A stretch of 64,000 nt of DNA, taken from positions 89,235,260 through 89,299,259 of the forward strand of contig NC_134458.1 of assembly GCF_047948215.1 (NCBI RefSeq), in the 5' to 3' direction. The position numbers were made by a program, and so were the translations under genes. Below the pieces are notes generated by a model. The model did no database searches. It was not told where the DNA came from and saw nothing but the letters and a program-made list of their open reading frames with translations. Positions 10,560-23,398 of this stretch are shown in pieces (position 1 is the stretch's first letter; each line of letters opens with the position of its first letter). Source of the DNA: Lycorma delicatula. Lineage: Eukaryota; Arthropoda; Insecta; Hemiptera; Fulgoridae.

Positions 10560-11430
10560 CCGATGAATTGTGTACTGCTTTCGAACAAATTATCCTTGGA
10601 ACATTCGGCATAAAGCATAAACTAGATACGATTCAGTATGGTGGCGTGCCGTGTCTCGGTATATTTATTCAGCCATTTAACGGATCTCCACAAGCTCATC
10701 TCTGTATGCTGTGTATGTGTTCCGCTGCCAGGATCTACAAAATTATACTTCTGGTTAACGCCACCTCAACATCGCATTGTTTGTACACCTGCCAGAAGTC
10801 GAAGTTAATTTTAAAACCCTGTTTTATTTTCTGTTTAGTAATTTTAATTAATGTATTAGCCGACCGGTTACCAACCTCAAAAATTTGTTTCTTCTCTACA
10901 TATTCCTCCGAAAATTCACAGTTGAGACAGTACTCTGCTTGCATCTGATTTTCGGAAAGTGAATAGACTTTCGTAGATTTTGACAACGCATCTTATATCG
11001 CTAATTCTCACGTCACTTATTTTTTCGATGGCATATAAACATATTCCACACAGATACAGATCCCAGTCAATAACAGAGCTGTTACACGTATTCAGCTGGC
11101 GGTTGAAAAAATCAGTAGAGGTAAGCTCTTCATAACAATAGTAATAAAACGTACGACATTGACAAACGGACCAGTGAGCCCTCCATTCAGTTCACTGTAC
11201 TTATTCCCGGTGTTGTAATCGCACGATAAGACATTTCACTTCACAAATAGTAATTCTCTGAAATACATTTTCACTTCATGACTGATTTTGTTCCCGGTTT
11301 TGCAAATCGCGGGATTCTTCGCGGCAGAATCCACGCTCTTGCAAGAAAGCGATAGCTTATTCTTCTAAAGTCGGCAGATTCAAAAGCCTCAGTTGCATAT
11401 ATTGATGAAAAGATACAGTATACTGACAAG
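10560..11430 (-). pseudogene. Merlin/IS1016-like (ISXO2-type) DDE transposase remnant
   Basis: Minus-strand conceptual translation in shifting frames shows the order expected of a Merlin-type transposase. FLQERGFC and a degraded Cys-rich zinc-ribbon lie at about 11240-11350. YEELTSTDFFNRQLN and VIDWDLYLCGICL lie at about 11020-11140. The 10735-10986 frame reads TLIKITKQKIKQG then FDFWQVYKQCD, the counterpart of the SDCWKAY catalytic block. After a frameshift comes NQKYNFVDPGSGTHTQH at about 10720-10770, the hallmark N-H-S-x-x-FVDP-x-TGAHTQ block, then WRSVKWLN. At least two frameshifts and several stops make it non-functional. No TIRs were identified. The Merlin call rests on motif memory, not an alignment. 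Confidence 0.72.
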
Positions 11431-11434
11431 GTAA

Positions 11435-14400
11435 CGTACGCGTTCAATAACTAAACGGAACACAAACTGAAACGTGAATATAAAAAGCAATTAAGCGGTT
11501 TACAGTAAGTCATTACGTTATCGGAATTTATTGCACAAGAAATAAGAAAAGGTCAGTAGCAGTAGGCAGCGTGTATTGTCTGAGTAATTTGAATGTTATC
11601 TCTCCGTACGAATCGACGAAGGTAAAACGGCTTTCTTGAGGAGTTGAGATAATAATATTGGTCAAGACGAAGTGATACGATAAATTTATTTACCTGCGGG
11701 AACATGTGTATTATCTTGATCCCTTAGTACATTATACAATAAATTGATTTTACTAAATGTCCTATTAACTTTTGGTATCGACATGCAGAAGTATCATTTT
11801 TGGAAGTAGAAGGGCTAGATTTCACGAGTATTGAGGGGTCCAGATAATAGACACGTTACCTTAGGTATCATTTTTCAATTCATCCGGAAAAATATCTTTA
11901 TCGTTTGTAATTTATCAGTACATTGTTTGTTCATTAGTCTAATATAGTTCAAAAAATGCCCAGTCTTTTCGTAAATGTAATTAAAATATGGAAACTATTA
12001 ATTTACGAGAAAACAGAGCAGGGTGATCGAGATAAACACAAGTACCGATTTTAATATATTGTTTTATTTTTTCGACAGTTAATCCTGGAAAACCCCGAGT
12101 TCATAGCATTAAGTCTTAAGTATTCTGTCTTTTAAAAATATAAAACCATGTCATCTTAAGTAGAAAAAAAATTTTACACTTAAAATTTAATTATTAAAAT
12201 TTATTATTGATTTAAATCAATATATATATTGTTAATACATATCGGTCTGTTATACCCTGCAATCATATTTTAAAGCACCAGATAGTCTTACACTACAGAT
12301 AGTCTTAACTACACTATCTGAGTTTTTTTAAATTTGACCTGGGGTTCATATTTTAAATTTATGTGCATATTTTACTTTGTTTTTTTTTTTATTACAGTGA
12401 ATCAGGTAGTGTGACAATAAAATCAAATTATGTTATGGAAGTAGTATTTTAAATATCTTTCCAGTAAAAATCCGGTATTAATAAAGTAAATGAAAGCAAA
12501 AATCTTAGAAATTATGTTTTATATAGGTAAGAAATCTATTATCTTGTTGATATTATCAGAACGACGACATATAAAAGATATAATGGTATATAAAACTAGA
12601 GTATTGTATTAAATTACGATGTAATGGCCCCCCTTCAATCTATCTTAGCCGAATATAGACAGCTCAATGTGTGGCTAACAGTAATTTATTTGCCTATCAG
12701 AATAAAAACCTACCCCTTAAGCTCCCTTCTTTACAGGCCGGCATTGAAAAAAAGTTTCCCTCCCTTTCTTTTTACACCCGCAAAGCCTTAGGGGAGAGAT
12801 GTCTAGATTTGAAATATTCCTTTCGGGATTAATATTGAAATCCTGAGTAAACCTTCTGTTACTTATTTCTGAGCGTATAAATCATTTGTTTTCAAAATAA
12901 AAAATTATTTTTTAATGGCAATTTATCATAGTTTGGTCTATAATGAAACAATTCGATCGATAAATTTCGACTAGAAATTTAAATACTTGTACTGCGAATC
13001 ACTGGAATCTCTGCCGTAATCGTTTGTGTTTTATGCTTCGTGAATTCCATAATAAAGATTTTAGTAGTATTTTAGAATTCGATTTAATTAATTTAAATAC
13101 CTAAAATATTTAAAACTAACATATATACTGTTTTTCATTCCCTACGTTAATCAGAAAGGATCTACTTGTTTACATTTTCGGGAAGAAAACATTTCAGCTC
13201 CTCGCTCACATCTAACGAGTGGTACACCGGAACGATGCTTTTATTTATAGGTTACATTAATTAACAGTGTTACAAAATAGTTAAACGATTTTTATTTATT
13301 AGTATTTTTTATCGTAACCTTTCTTTCTTTCTGAAGGTTTACTGATCGAGGAGTGGTCGTATGTTTATTTTTTTTTTTCAGTACTATCTGCTGGATACCT
13401 TTTGTTAGAATAACTAAATTAACAATATATTCTGATCGTGTAATTCAAGACAACATTATTTATTAAAGAATTTAATTAAATTGCTTAATCTCTAATCCGA
13501 AAAAATTAAGCACAGTCGGGGTTTTTAACCTTACTTCGCGCCTAACTAAGAGGATTATGGTTTTCTTTTTACTCATATTTGTTTGAAATTTAGTACATTT
13601 GAAGCACTGGGCTAATTTTACAAAAAATAAGTGGTTACATTATCTGTTTTTATTTACAAAATGCTACTGTATAAAATATATTTTTTGTAGAAATAAAGCA
13701 GCGGGTGCTAAAATATGTTGATTTTTATGTATTGTATATAGTAACTGTGTCCGTTTGTATATAATTAAAAACAAATAATGCATATCTAATATCTATTCTG
13801 GAGAATCTTTGAACTTCTTTATTTTATGGAGTCGGTTAAACCATTGTCAATTTAGGAAGGCACAATTGTTGCATTGTTTTTAAATAATTATGTATTAGCT
13901 GTTCTGTGACAAAATAACGGCTTCACCGGTTTTCAGTTTTTAGTTATTTAATTTTCTCTTGAGATTAATAATAATTAAATATGAATTAATTTGGTAATAA
14001 CAATATGGCGGGCACTAGGTGCCAGTTATACTGCATTTACACAATCCGTGTAAAAGTTGTGTTCACTGTGCACAATTTTTACTTATTCAAACTTAGAATA
14101 ATTTAATAAAGATGGAATGGAATGTAGGGTTACTTTGCAGTGCCTTTTTTTTTACATTCATTGTATTTAATATTACTTTCATAAAACAGGTCAGAAGAAA
14201 AAATGGTTCAGTTTTTACAAGGGAGATCGCAATATCAGTTGCTTATTATATTTTATCAAAATTACCTGTAATTTGAAAACTCAACTTCTTTTTACGATTT
14301 AACGTTTTACTTAATTTTTTGATTTTCTTTTTACATTTTTCCGGAATTTACCTACCTCAAAATGTTTTGATTTATTAATGACTTATTTAAGAATTAAAAA

Positions 14401-17400
14401 TCTGATTAGGTGTTATATTTTAATTTGTTTTGTCAGAGTTTAAATGACTCACATATAACAGTTAAATAGCAGACTTTTTAAGACATTGATTCTAGCTTTC
14501 ATTTCTTTATATGCTTTTCTTTTTATATTAAAATGTTAATTACATCCCACCTCCTGATTTATGTAAAAAAGGTTCACCATCGTACCTTTTTTTAACAGTT
14601 TTCCTTTTGTTTTTCCAAATTCACAGTAAAAATCATTTCATTTTATCCTTTTCAATCTAAGTATATTTTTCAGTAATACCCCATTTCAAAACCCGTTACT
14701 GTTTAATTTCTTGTCTATTAATTGAATATGTTTCTCCTGTCGTTAAGGAAATTCACACTTCCTATTAATGGTAGTAAATATAGGTATTATAATTAAATAC
14801 AAATTAATTATTAAAAAATTTCTTATATACTGTTTTCTTTTCTTTTTTATTACTCCTAATTAATTAATTGTATTTATTTTTTTTAATCATAATACTTAAC
14901 AATTGTATACTAGTGTATAAAAAAATTCTTTTTCGCTTCCGTTCAAAAAATAAGAACAATATAGAAAACAAAATGTTTTTCTTGGAAGATAAATTCCCCT
15001 TCAAGTAGTAAAAACAAAATTAGTGGGGACGAAAAGTGGGTTTTACTTTGGAAAGGCAAATAGCGGATTTAGGGTATTGAATCCCTCGGCTTCATTCAAT
15101 GTACTTGGTGGCTTCCTGAAGGGTGCCGATGTGGATGGACTTACATAAGTCCCCCAATATATATTAGCATATATTTTACAAAGACGACTGCACCTTATTC
15201 ACATCTCTCGTTCCCTTCTTTTTCCCCAACATCGTATTATAATAGATTTTAACAAACATATTTTACAACTTAAAGCGTCCAGAGAATTATATATATATAT
15301 ATAGTGTTCCAAGGAATTTCTCTTTTACTTATATAACTGGATTTCTCAGATTAAAATATAATGTAAATGTTACCTTTTTGCATAATTTTTACGATGTTTC
15401 AGTGGGATTTCTCAAACAGATTATACAATGCAACACATTTGGGCCAATTTTCTTTTATGTAAAATTATATTTTAGTCTATAAACTTATCCTTATCAATTT
15501 CGCTCATGTAACTACATAACTGCACTCTATGTCAATACAGTGCAGTTTTTGTGCTTTTAGGGGTGTCAGGTAACCTTTTGAACTCAGAGAAGGAGGAACA
15601 GTTTTCACTAGCCGTAACTAATATAAAGTAAAGCGTTTTCGAATATTACGAATATATATATTTACGTGGCACTTTCGTGTTGTTTTTATCGGAGGAATAC
15701 ACATATACGAGAATTTTTTAAGTGTTGCTACGTAGAATCCTTTCATGTATATATTTGGGGAAAATCAAAATGCTTTTTTCTTTACTAATTTTTGATAAAA
15801 TTAGTTTCAATTGAGGTAAGTAGAGTTCTATGCTAGAAAATGCATAGTTATGGCTGATCTGTTTGGTTATAACTAATCCTAGCGTAACGCTAATCTTAAT
15901 AAACAAAATAAATCTACATCATATTCTTATCTGTTAAAATTTTGAGTCAGATGTATTTTTACTTAATATTTCTGTTTTCCAACCATTATTTAGAATAATA
16001 TTTTATGTAATTTGGTGACAACAGTAAATGTTACTTAAATTATTAATGTTTCACAGTTTTAACATCCGTAACTAATTTACAGAACAAAAAAGCCTTTACG
16101 TAAAGAAACAATAAGCTTTGTTTTTATTTTGTTGCAGTTTATCCTTTAATAGACTTCTTGATGGAAATTCTGAATAACATAATTATTTGATTATTATGAA
16201 AAAAAATGTTATCATTAATAATTTCTGTTTCTCCAACTGAATGGAGACAGGATACAAAGTGCATGGTTTTCCACACATAAAAAAATATAAATTAATTTTT
16301 TTTGCTTTACACTATTTGTCCAAATCTTTCTTACGGCTATAACGCATGTAAATCGTCTGAAATATAAGCGGCATTAAACAAGAGAGGTTTTTTCGATGAG
16401 TAATGATTCTCATCACACAGCCAGTTCTTATCATAAATGAAATTTTCATTCGTAGGGTTGAATATCACCTCGATTTCGAAAGGTTCTGCAGCTTGTGCAA
16501 TAGTTCAGCTCAGTGTAAAAGTCAACGGTTAACCGTTTAACTTCTTACTTTCCTTAGTAAGCCTGATATTTCATGATTGTTATTCCTAAGAATGTATGTA
16601 CCATATTCGAGGAAACAGGTTGCTTAAAATCGTTCAGTTATTCTACCTGACGAATTTAATTACTGGGCAATCTAAAATAAAAATAAAAATTCAGATTTTT
16701 TCACATGAATACATAAATTTAATTTGTATTACAGAGGGTCTGTATAGTTATGAAAACAAATGAATTAATAACAATAACAGTTAGAATTCCATCACTGAAT
16801 CTATTTGCAGTTATTTTAGCTGATATTTGTCGATGGGAGAGTATAGGCTATACTATCTCAAGGGAAAAAAGAGATGAAGAGGGATTTAATCCTCGTCATT
16901 TCTCACATCCCTCTCTAGATATCCCGTACATCCCTATTCTTTTTGTATCAACTAGGATCATACTAAATTCAGCTGTAGAGGAAGAAAAGTGAGCTTGAAA
17001 TCATATTATTATATCAGAGTATATAACAAAACGGGTTTTTTAGAAACAATACATTACGTAATACGTAAAATTAACCGAATACTTTTAATCACAGTCATAC
17101 ACCATACTACGTGGCGTAAAGTATTACTGTATATATATATATATATATATATATATTTCTGTGGTTGTGTGTTTTTTTTACGTTATAGCTTTTACCGATT
17201 AAAATAGAATAAGTGAATTGAAGGAATTAATTTCCATAAAAGTATTTATACTCATCTGTAAAATTTTGCTCATATTTAAAGAAAAATTCCAATTGTTGTT
17301 TAACATTAAATGATAAAAGTCAATAAATCACACTGTTATAATGTTATATACAACTTAGTAAATTCTCCACAGATTTTCTCATTCATAAAAAAAAATCCGA

Positions 17401-17765
17401 CCTCTATTTTTCTATTTTTTCCTTCTTTATTTTTCTTGTTATTTGATTTGACGAGATTAATTAGAAATATTTCTAGATTAAATACGAAATTTTTTTTGTA
17501 CTTAAATGAGTACCAAAAAAATGTACAACCATAAAATAATGAATAAATTACGCGTGTGACTAGAAAGAATTAAAAAATTATTATTAATATATGAAAGAAT
17601 TCTTCTGTTTAAAATTAATGATTAAATATTATATTTTAGGAATAACTATTTTAAATACCTTCCTAGCTGAAGTACTCATCAAAGAAATTAAACGTCTCTT
17701 TAGACTTTAGAAAAAATAAAAAAAGTAACTTAAAAATTTGAATTTAAATTACAAATTGAATCTGT
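11435..17765. other. Long gene-free A+T-rich tract
   Basis: Over 6 kb in which I recognise no exon, transposon motif or RNA gene. Small TA microsatellites lie at 15288-15303 and 17131-17156. An 80-codon ORF at 16750-16992 has somewhat more coding-like composition but no motif and no clear splice context. Confidence 0.4.
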
Positions 17766-17769
17766 TGAG

Positions 17770-18240
17770 AGATTTCGGACACTTTTTTCAACCCTTTAAT
17801 ATGCCTCTTCATTTGTCACTTCATCCACCCATCTTATTTTTAACATTCTCCTATAGCATCACATTTCAAAAGCTTCTAATCTTTTCTACTCAGGTGCTCC
17901 GATCGTCCAAGTTTCACTTCCATATAAAGCTACGGTCCAAACATACACTCTCAAAAAAGTTTTCCTAACGTTTAAAATAATTTTTTATGTAAGAAAATTA
18001 TATTTCTGATTCATAGCTCGTTTCGCCTGTGCTATTCAGTATTTTATATCGCTCCTGCTTCGTCCATCTTTCGTAATTCTACTTTCCAATTAACAAAATT
18101 CTTCTACCGCCATAGTCTTTTCTCCTCCTACTTTTATATTCAGTGGTCCATCTACTTTATTTTTACTACATTTCATTACTTTCGTTTTGTTCTAGTTTAT
18201 TTTCATGTGATAGTTCTTGCGTAGGACATTATCAATCCGC
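17770..18240 (-). pseudogene. LINE reverse-transcriptase C-terminal fragment
   Basis: The reverse complement reads AQAKRAMNQKYNFLT, then VWTVALYGSETWTIGAPE, then KRLEAFEM, CYRRMLKIRWVDEVTNEEA and VEKSVRNL. This is the classic post-RT segment of insect LINEs (Y-GSETWT, K-R-L-EAFEMW-RRM). Upstream on the minus strand, ESLQMRID and the HMKIN-KTK-MK block are visible near 18180-18250. In-frame stops (after NFLT, after GAPE, after EAFEM) show it is a dead 5'-truncated copy. It is related to, but a different segment from, the fragment at 8903-9283. Confidence 0.82.
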
Positions 18241-18890
18241 ATTTGAAGGCTCTCCTTCATTTTAGGCTCTAAACAGTTTGGAAAATCGCATTTTGTTTTT
18301 GTAAATCTGAATTGTAAAATTGTTGGGCAAAAACTGTCTGACCTATTTTTTTTTAAATTTGGCGTGTTGCTTTGTCATATAAAAAAGTTCTTTGAGGCAA
18401 AATCTGAAGGTTCTATCTAGAAGTACTTGAAAATAGTCCCATAAAAGCTTGTTTTTTTCAGTTTTTTGACAGTTATTGCTATTTTTGCATCAATAATAAC
18501 GCATTTTTAGATATGCAACCGATGATATTGTGTGTAAAATTTAATAAAAAAACGTTTTTTTTTCTCTCGATCTTTTCTCTAAAATGAACAGTTATTGAGT
18601 TATCTAGGGAAATAGGAGAAAACATGGATATTTTTGAGACTTTTTTTAATTTTGTTTAATAAAAATTTAAGCACACCTTTTTCGACAGGGGTATAACGAA
18701 ATAATCATTTCCGATGATATTCCGGAGGCATTAAAGCAAAAATAAGCGATTATATAGAAAACGTTCAACCCAAAATAGATACCCCCTGGACTAATAGTGA
18801 TTATACAAAACTTCACGTTTAAGGGATCTGTTATTTTGTAAGTTTGATGAAAATTCGTGGTTTCATCTTGGCGACTGATATAATCTCTTA

Positions 18891-18908
18891 AACCTAACCT
18901 AACCTAAC
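18891..18908. repeat. Short interstitial telomere-like repeat (CCTAA, three units)
   Basis: Three consecutive CCTAA units, the complement of the arthropod telomere unit TTAGG. Too short to mean more than a chance or repair-derived interstitial patch. Confidence 0.6.
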
Positions 18909-20511
18909 ATACACCTTAAACAAGAGGGTCCCTGAAATGAGAGAGATCAATATCCCATTAAAACGAGAGATTCCATGTTTCCTGTTTTTCTTTAAATTTA
19001 TTGTTTTTTTTAATATGATCTTTAAATCAAACATCAAAGTTATTTGTAAGAGAGAATACATGTAAGTCGTTTCTTGAATATTTAGATTTCAAAGGTGTAT
19101 ACAACATTCTAATGATGAATAGCGTAGTGTCATTAAAGTGTACTTGTATAGCTATGCCATTTACTGGGTTAAATTGTGTTTCTTGATCGGTAATCTACAA
19201 ACCTTAAGGGTTACGGTACACTATACGTACACACATATTATAAGCGGCGTGAGACCCGACACTTGTAAAAAATGATATTTGTTGGTGATGTGGACAGCGG
19301 GATTCAGTATTTTTGTCTTAGAGGTATATTAGATGAATCTTATTTCTAGTAAGGCTGTTTTTTTTTTTGTATTTTTTTAACGAAGTAAACACGTTATTGT
19401 AGCTCATCTGTTTATTAACAGGAACAAGTTTATGTCATTCTCATAGTATTGTTTATGAACGTATTTATTATTATTGTAAATTAATTTAACCGTTAAAATA
19501 TAATTTATATTGTGTTTTAAAGCACTGAGAATTTTTTATTTATCTATAAGAACGATATTAGGTGCACCGATATTCAGTATTATTCTGGCTATATTAAGTG
19601 TCAAGTAGAATTTTATATATTCTGCTGCACCCGTAGCAGAATGGTTTTGGAAGTCGATAAACATTCGTTAAGTACTAATATTCCAGTGGTAAACGTTAGA
19701 GATAAAACCGACTGAGCTACGGCTTGTTAATGAGACAGATTTCTACATTTAACGAAAACGTAAAGCCTATATGAGATAAGCGCAATGAACACGCTAAGAT
19801 TTTATCAAGGTATATTAGATACTAGGCAGAATAATATAATATTACAATATGAAGTCTACAGTAATGGTTTAATAACGTACTATATAAACGTATAAATGAT
19901 GTATATATAATATATTATTATGTAGGCCTATGTGTAGTATACTTAACATATATGCATAATACAAGTAAATCTAACACAACTCGCATACAAATAGTGGAAA
20001 CATTTTTTATATGAATATACACTCGGGATGATAAAATTTGTGCCACGCTCCTACTGACTGCAGTACTTTATAAATAAATATCTATGGCTTTAAATCATAG
20101 ATCGTATTAATATTATTTCTGAAAATATTGTTATTTCTTCTTTTTTTACGTAGAATTACTAGTCTGCGTATTTAATTTTGTTTATTTTTATCTTCATAAA
20201 TATGTTTTTATTCTGTACTTAAGGTAATTATTATTACTTTTATTATTACGTAATACACTAAATAGAATTTATATTTCAATAAGTTAATGATAAAACTGAT
20301 ATGATAACAAATGAAAAAGAAGAAACGAAAGCAGAATTTACTAAGCAGGAATAACTACGAAATTTCTGTTTGTATCAACCAAGGTTGGTTGATAACAGAA
20401 GTATGAGGTTGTTAAATATGCTAAATATGTTTTCTTAGAGCAGCTGACGTAACATTTCCCGATAATGCTGGCTTAATCTCCTTCTATTAAATTTAATTCA
20501 ATTTTCTAATC

Positions 20512-20555
20512 TGTGTGTGTGCGCGCGAGCGCGCTCGCGCACACACACACACATA
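20512..20555. repeat. Composite (TG)n-(CG)n-(CA)n microsatellite with palindromic core
   Basis: A TG run is followed by an 18-bp self-complementary core gcgcgagcgcgctcgcgc and then a CA run, so the whole block is close to a perfect inverted repeat. Alternating purine-pyrimidine throughout, hence a candidate Z-DNA or cruciform site. Confidence 0.9.
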
Positions 20556-22084
20556 CAAAATTATTATTGCATGCAACATAAATTGATGTTAAACACGTCA
20601 TAAGAGAATTCTTGATGTCATTTACTACTAATATAACATTTTTTAATGTATAGTACTTTTAATTAGTATGTCAATTAGTTTTATTGTAACAAATAACTTT
20701 TAGGATTTTATTACTGATATCGCAAGCCTACTATTGGAATTACTTAATTTCGTTACTTTTTACGTTTTTTCCCGTATATTTTATCATTGTTTGCTTTGTT
20801 CTTCAATCCCGTTAGTTACTGTAGCTTCAAAATTTCGAAAAACCAATTCAGAAGTAATTTTTGTGCTTGCAAAAATGTTTATTACATTTACAACCGAAAG
20901 GAATTTAGGAACTCATGCATATCCCCGTCACGATCACCGTAAGTTAATGAATTAATTTAAGTATCCTTTTATCATAATTTTAATGTATTTAATTTGTAAC
21001 ACCTATTTCATAATAAAGATAACATTGTGTTCCCTATTTATCTTTGTGTAGCAATTTGGAGATACCACGTCTTAAAAAAAAAAAACAAAAAACAAATAAA
21101 ACATAAAAATATAAAAGTTAGTAATTTTTAATTCGGAAGATCCATTTAAAATATACTACGAAGAATTTTTCAGAAACTGAGAAAAATTTGATATCAATTT
21201 TTGTGAGTTACAGTCAGCCAGAATTAAGGCCTTTGGAATCGGAACTCTAAAGGCAGGATTTTTTCCGGTTTATGTAAAATATCCTCAGATAGTGTTTGGA
21301 AATATTTAAAATAATCAACAAGCACAAAACTGAACATGCTAAATTTTTATGCGTACTTCATTAAAATGTGACATTTACGAGATTTATCCTCCAATAGGAT
21401 CGTGTATGATATTTAATCGGATAGTAGATCTTAAATTTAAGATGGAATACTGCAATACCTGCCGATGAATAGTGGCCTTGAATCACTAAATATCCTAATG
21501 AAAGACTTCGGTTTTCATATCTTGCACCAAATTATATTTCAAGCCCAGTGAAAATAATTATGACTAATTAAAAAAGACTTGGTGGCAAGGGAATGTCTGT
21601 TAAGTACAGACTTTTTTCACTATTCTCATGATTAATAATTTCGATTGCTACTGCCCAGATTTCTATTCATACATAAAAATTACAATTTTCTCTTAATAAT
21701 CCACTTCATACTTCTAGAAGTTTTGGTTAGAATGACACATGGGAAATTACAAGCATAATTGAATACATTTTTTCTTGTCTAAGATATATATGTATCTCTT
21801 TGTTGCTTTAACAAAGTTATTTCGTAAGTTGCAACAGTGGGTGGAGTGAAACTAGGCACTTGTAAACAAATTTATAACTTTGGAGCCGGAGGGGTTCAAT
21901 GTTTGTGCCTTTTCAGTAACATCATATGAGTAACACGTTTCAAGTAAGGTTGTCTCAGGTCTTGTTATTTAGATGAATTCTTTTTACTAAATGGCTCGTC
22001 ATTGTAGGTACACGAAATATATACATATATACGTTATGTAAATTAATGAACCATAAAAGCGTAATTTATATAATGTTTATAAAC

Positions 22085-23398
22085 AAGGTGCCCGGGCTAA
22101 AGGTATCCAGAAGTAACAGCTTACATTAAGAGAACCAGTTAATATAATTCAATAATTTTTTTTTAATAAACATAACAACTCACCAAGTTTAAATGTAGGT
22201 TAGTCAGGATCAATATGTACACATTTTGTAGCTCGGCAGACGTCTAGATGATAATCTAACTCTTGCCAGGTGTTTAGGAGCATCTACAGCGTTATTAGAC
22301 CAACAGTTTCAACAATTCTCTGTTATAAATCACCCAAATCTCACATTTTTTGGTACACACAATATTTAATAAATCCCCCAGAAAAAAATTCCAAAGGAAT
22401 GATATCTGGAGATCTAGGTGGCCATGCAGTTGGACCTCCTAGTCTGATCCAACATCTGGAGAAAGTGCTGTTCAAGAACATAGTAACATCTCCATGAAAG
22501 TGTGGCAGAGCACCATCTTGTTGGAAACCGAAGCCTGCAGGAATCTGAGTAACTGCAAAGTTCTCAAACATGTGTCGAGGTACATGTGTCCTGTCAAAGT
22601 GGGCTCAAAAAAAAAAAACGGTCTGATGACGCCCCATTTTTTGCAATCCTAACCAGATGTTGACTTTCGGTGCTGCGTCCCTTTCATTTTCGATAACTCT
22701 GTAGGGGTTTTCAGTATCCAAAATTCTACAAATATGTCTTTTATCGCACGTATGAAGGTTCCTTCATCATTGAATAACAACGTATCAAGATAATTAGGAT
22801 TGTTTTCGACACGGTGCATTACCTCTGCAGAAACTGATATCGTAGGCAGCGATTAATTGGTTTAATATGATCAAGGAGTTGTAATTTGTACTATCGCAAA
22901 GGGAGCAGCTTTTGAATCATAACGTGAACAGTGGAACGAGCAATTTGCAATTTGTAACTAGCCCGTCTAGTTTATTTTCCAGGACGGGCAGTGAATGTAT
23001 CACGTACACGATCCACAGTCTCGTCCCTAACTGAAACATTTGGATGATTAATTCCAGTCTGTGAAATCAAGGTTCCGATCTCTCTTAAAGTCGTAATCCA
23101 TAGACAAACTGATTTGGATGTAGGAGGATCGATATTCCATTCAGTTCGTACACGCGTAATCGATTGAAACTCCGCTAAGCGAGAAGTGAACCTTCCCTTG
23201 TGGGGTCCACATCTCGACTGACTACAATTGCATTGTGAGTTGACTTACTTGCATATGCGTATTCTACTGACCTTGAGAGTATACGGAACAAATCTTGGAA
23301 ATATTTCCTGTAGATTGACCCTACGTTTAAATGATTAGGACGACTGGTTTTCTAAATATAGGCCATTACTTTTGGGTACCTTTAGCCCCTACACTGTA
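22085..23398 (-). mobile_element. DD41D mariner-like element 2 (short TIR), about 1.3 kb
   Basis: Inverted termini are visible: left 'gcccgggctaaaggta' near 22090 and right 'tacctttagcccctacactg' at 23377-23396. The roughly 1.3-kb length is typical of mariner-type elements. The transposase lies on the minus strand and fills the interior. Exact ends are uncertain by a few bases because the outermost positions have diverged. Confidence 0.82.
22260..23255 (-). pseudogene. DD41D mariner-like transposase pseudogene (element 2)
   Basis: Minus-strand translation in broken frames gives a DUF4817-type N-terminus (RVRTEWNIDPPTSKSVCLW), then SVRDETVDRVRDTFTARPGK, TRRASYKLQIARSTVH and YKLQLLDHIKP. A catalytic domain follows: RSTESQHLVRIAKNG, FFFEPTLTGHMYLD, and FQQDGALPHFHGD with the second Asp at about 22514. 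The block GGPTAWPPRSPDIIPLE places the third acidic residue 41 residues later, but here it is Glu, not Asp. The first catalytic Asp block (S-DEA-F) is eroded. Multiple stops and frameshifts mean no protein is made. Confidence 0.85.

Larger units (their letters stand above)
18245..22080. other. No gene recognised
   Basis: A+T-rich sequence with an interstitial CCTAA patch (18891) and a composite microsatellite (20512). At 19620-19740 a stretch has a tRNA A-box-like segment on the minus strand (tagctcagtcgg) but no convincing B box or cloverleaf. Confidence 0.4.

Noticed and set aside
10568..10948. 126-codon plus-strand ORF
   Set aside because: Antisense shadow of the Merlin-like transposase, whose motifs are on the minus strand.
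16750..16992. 80-codon ORF as an exon or gene
   Set aside because: No motif and no convincing splice context; frame length can arise by chance.
18891..18908. Telomere or chromosome end
   Set aside because: Only three CCTAA units, embedded in ordinary sequence.
19620..19740. Possible tRNA gene on the minus strand (tagctcagtcgg A box)
   Set aside because: No proper B box, no foldable cloverleaf or acceptor stem; kept only as a comment.
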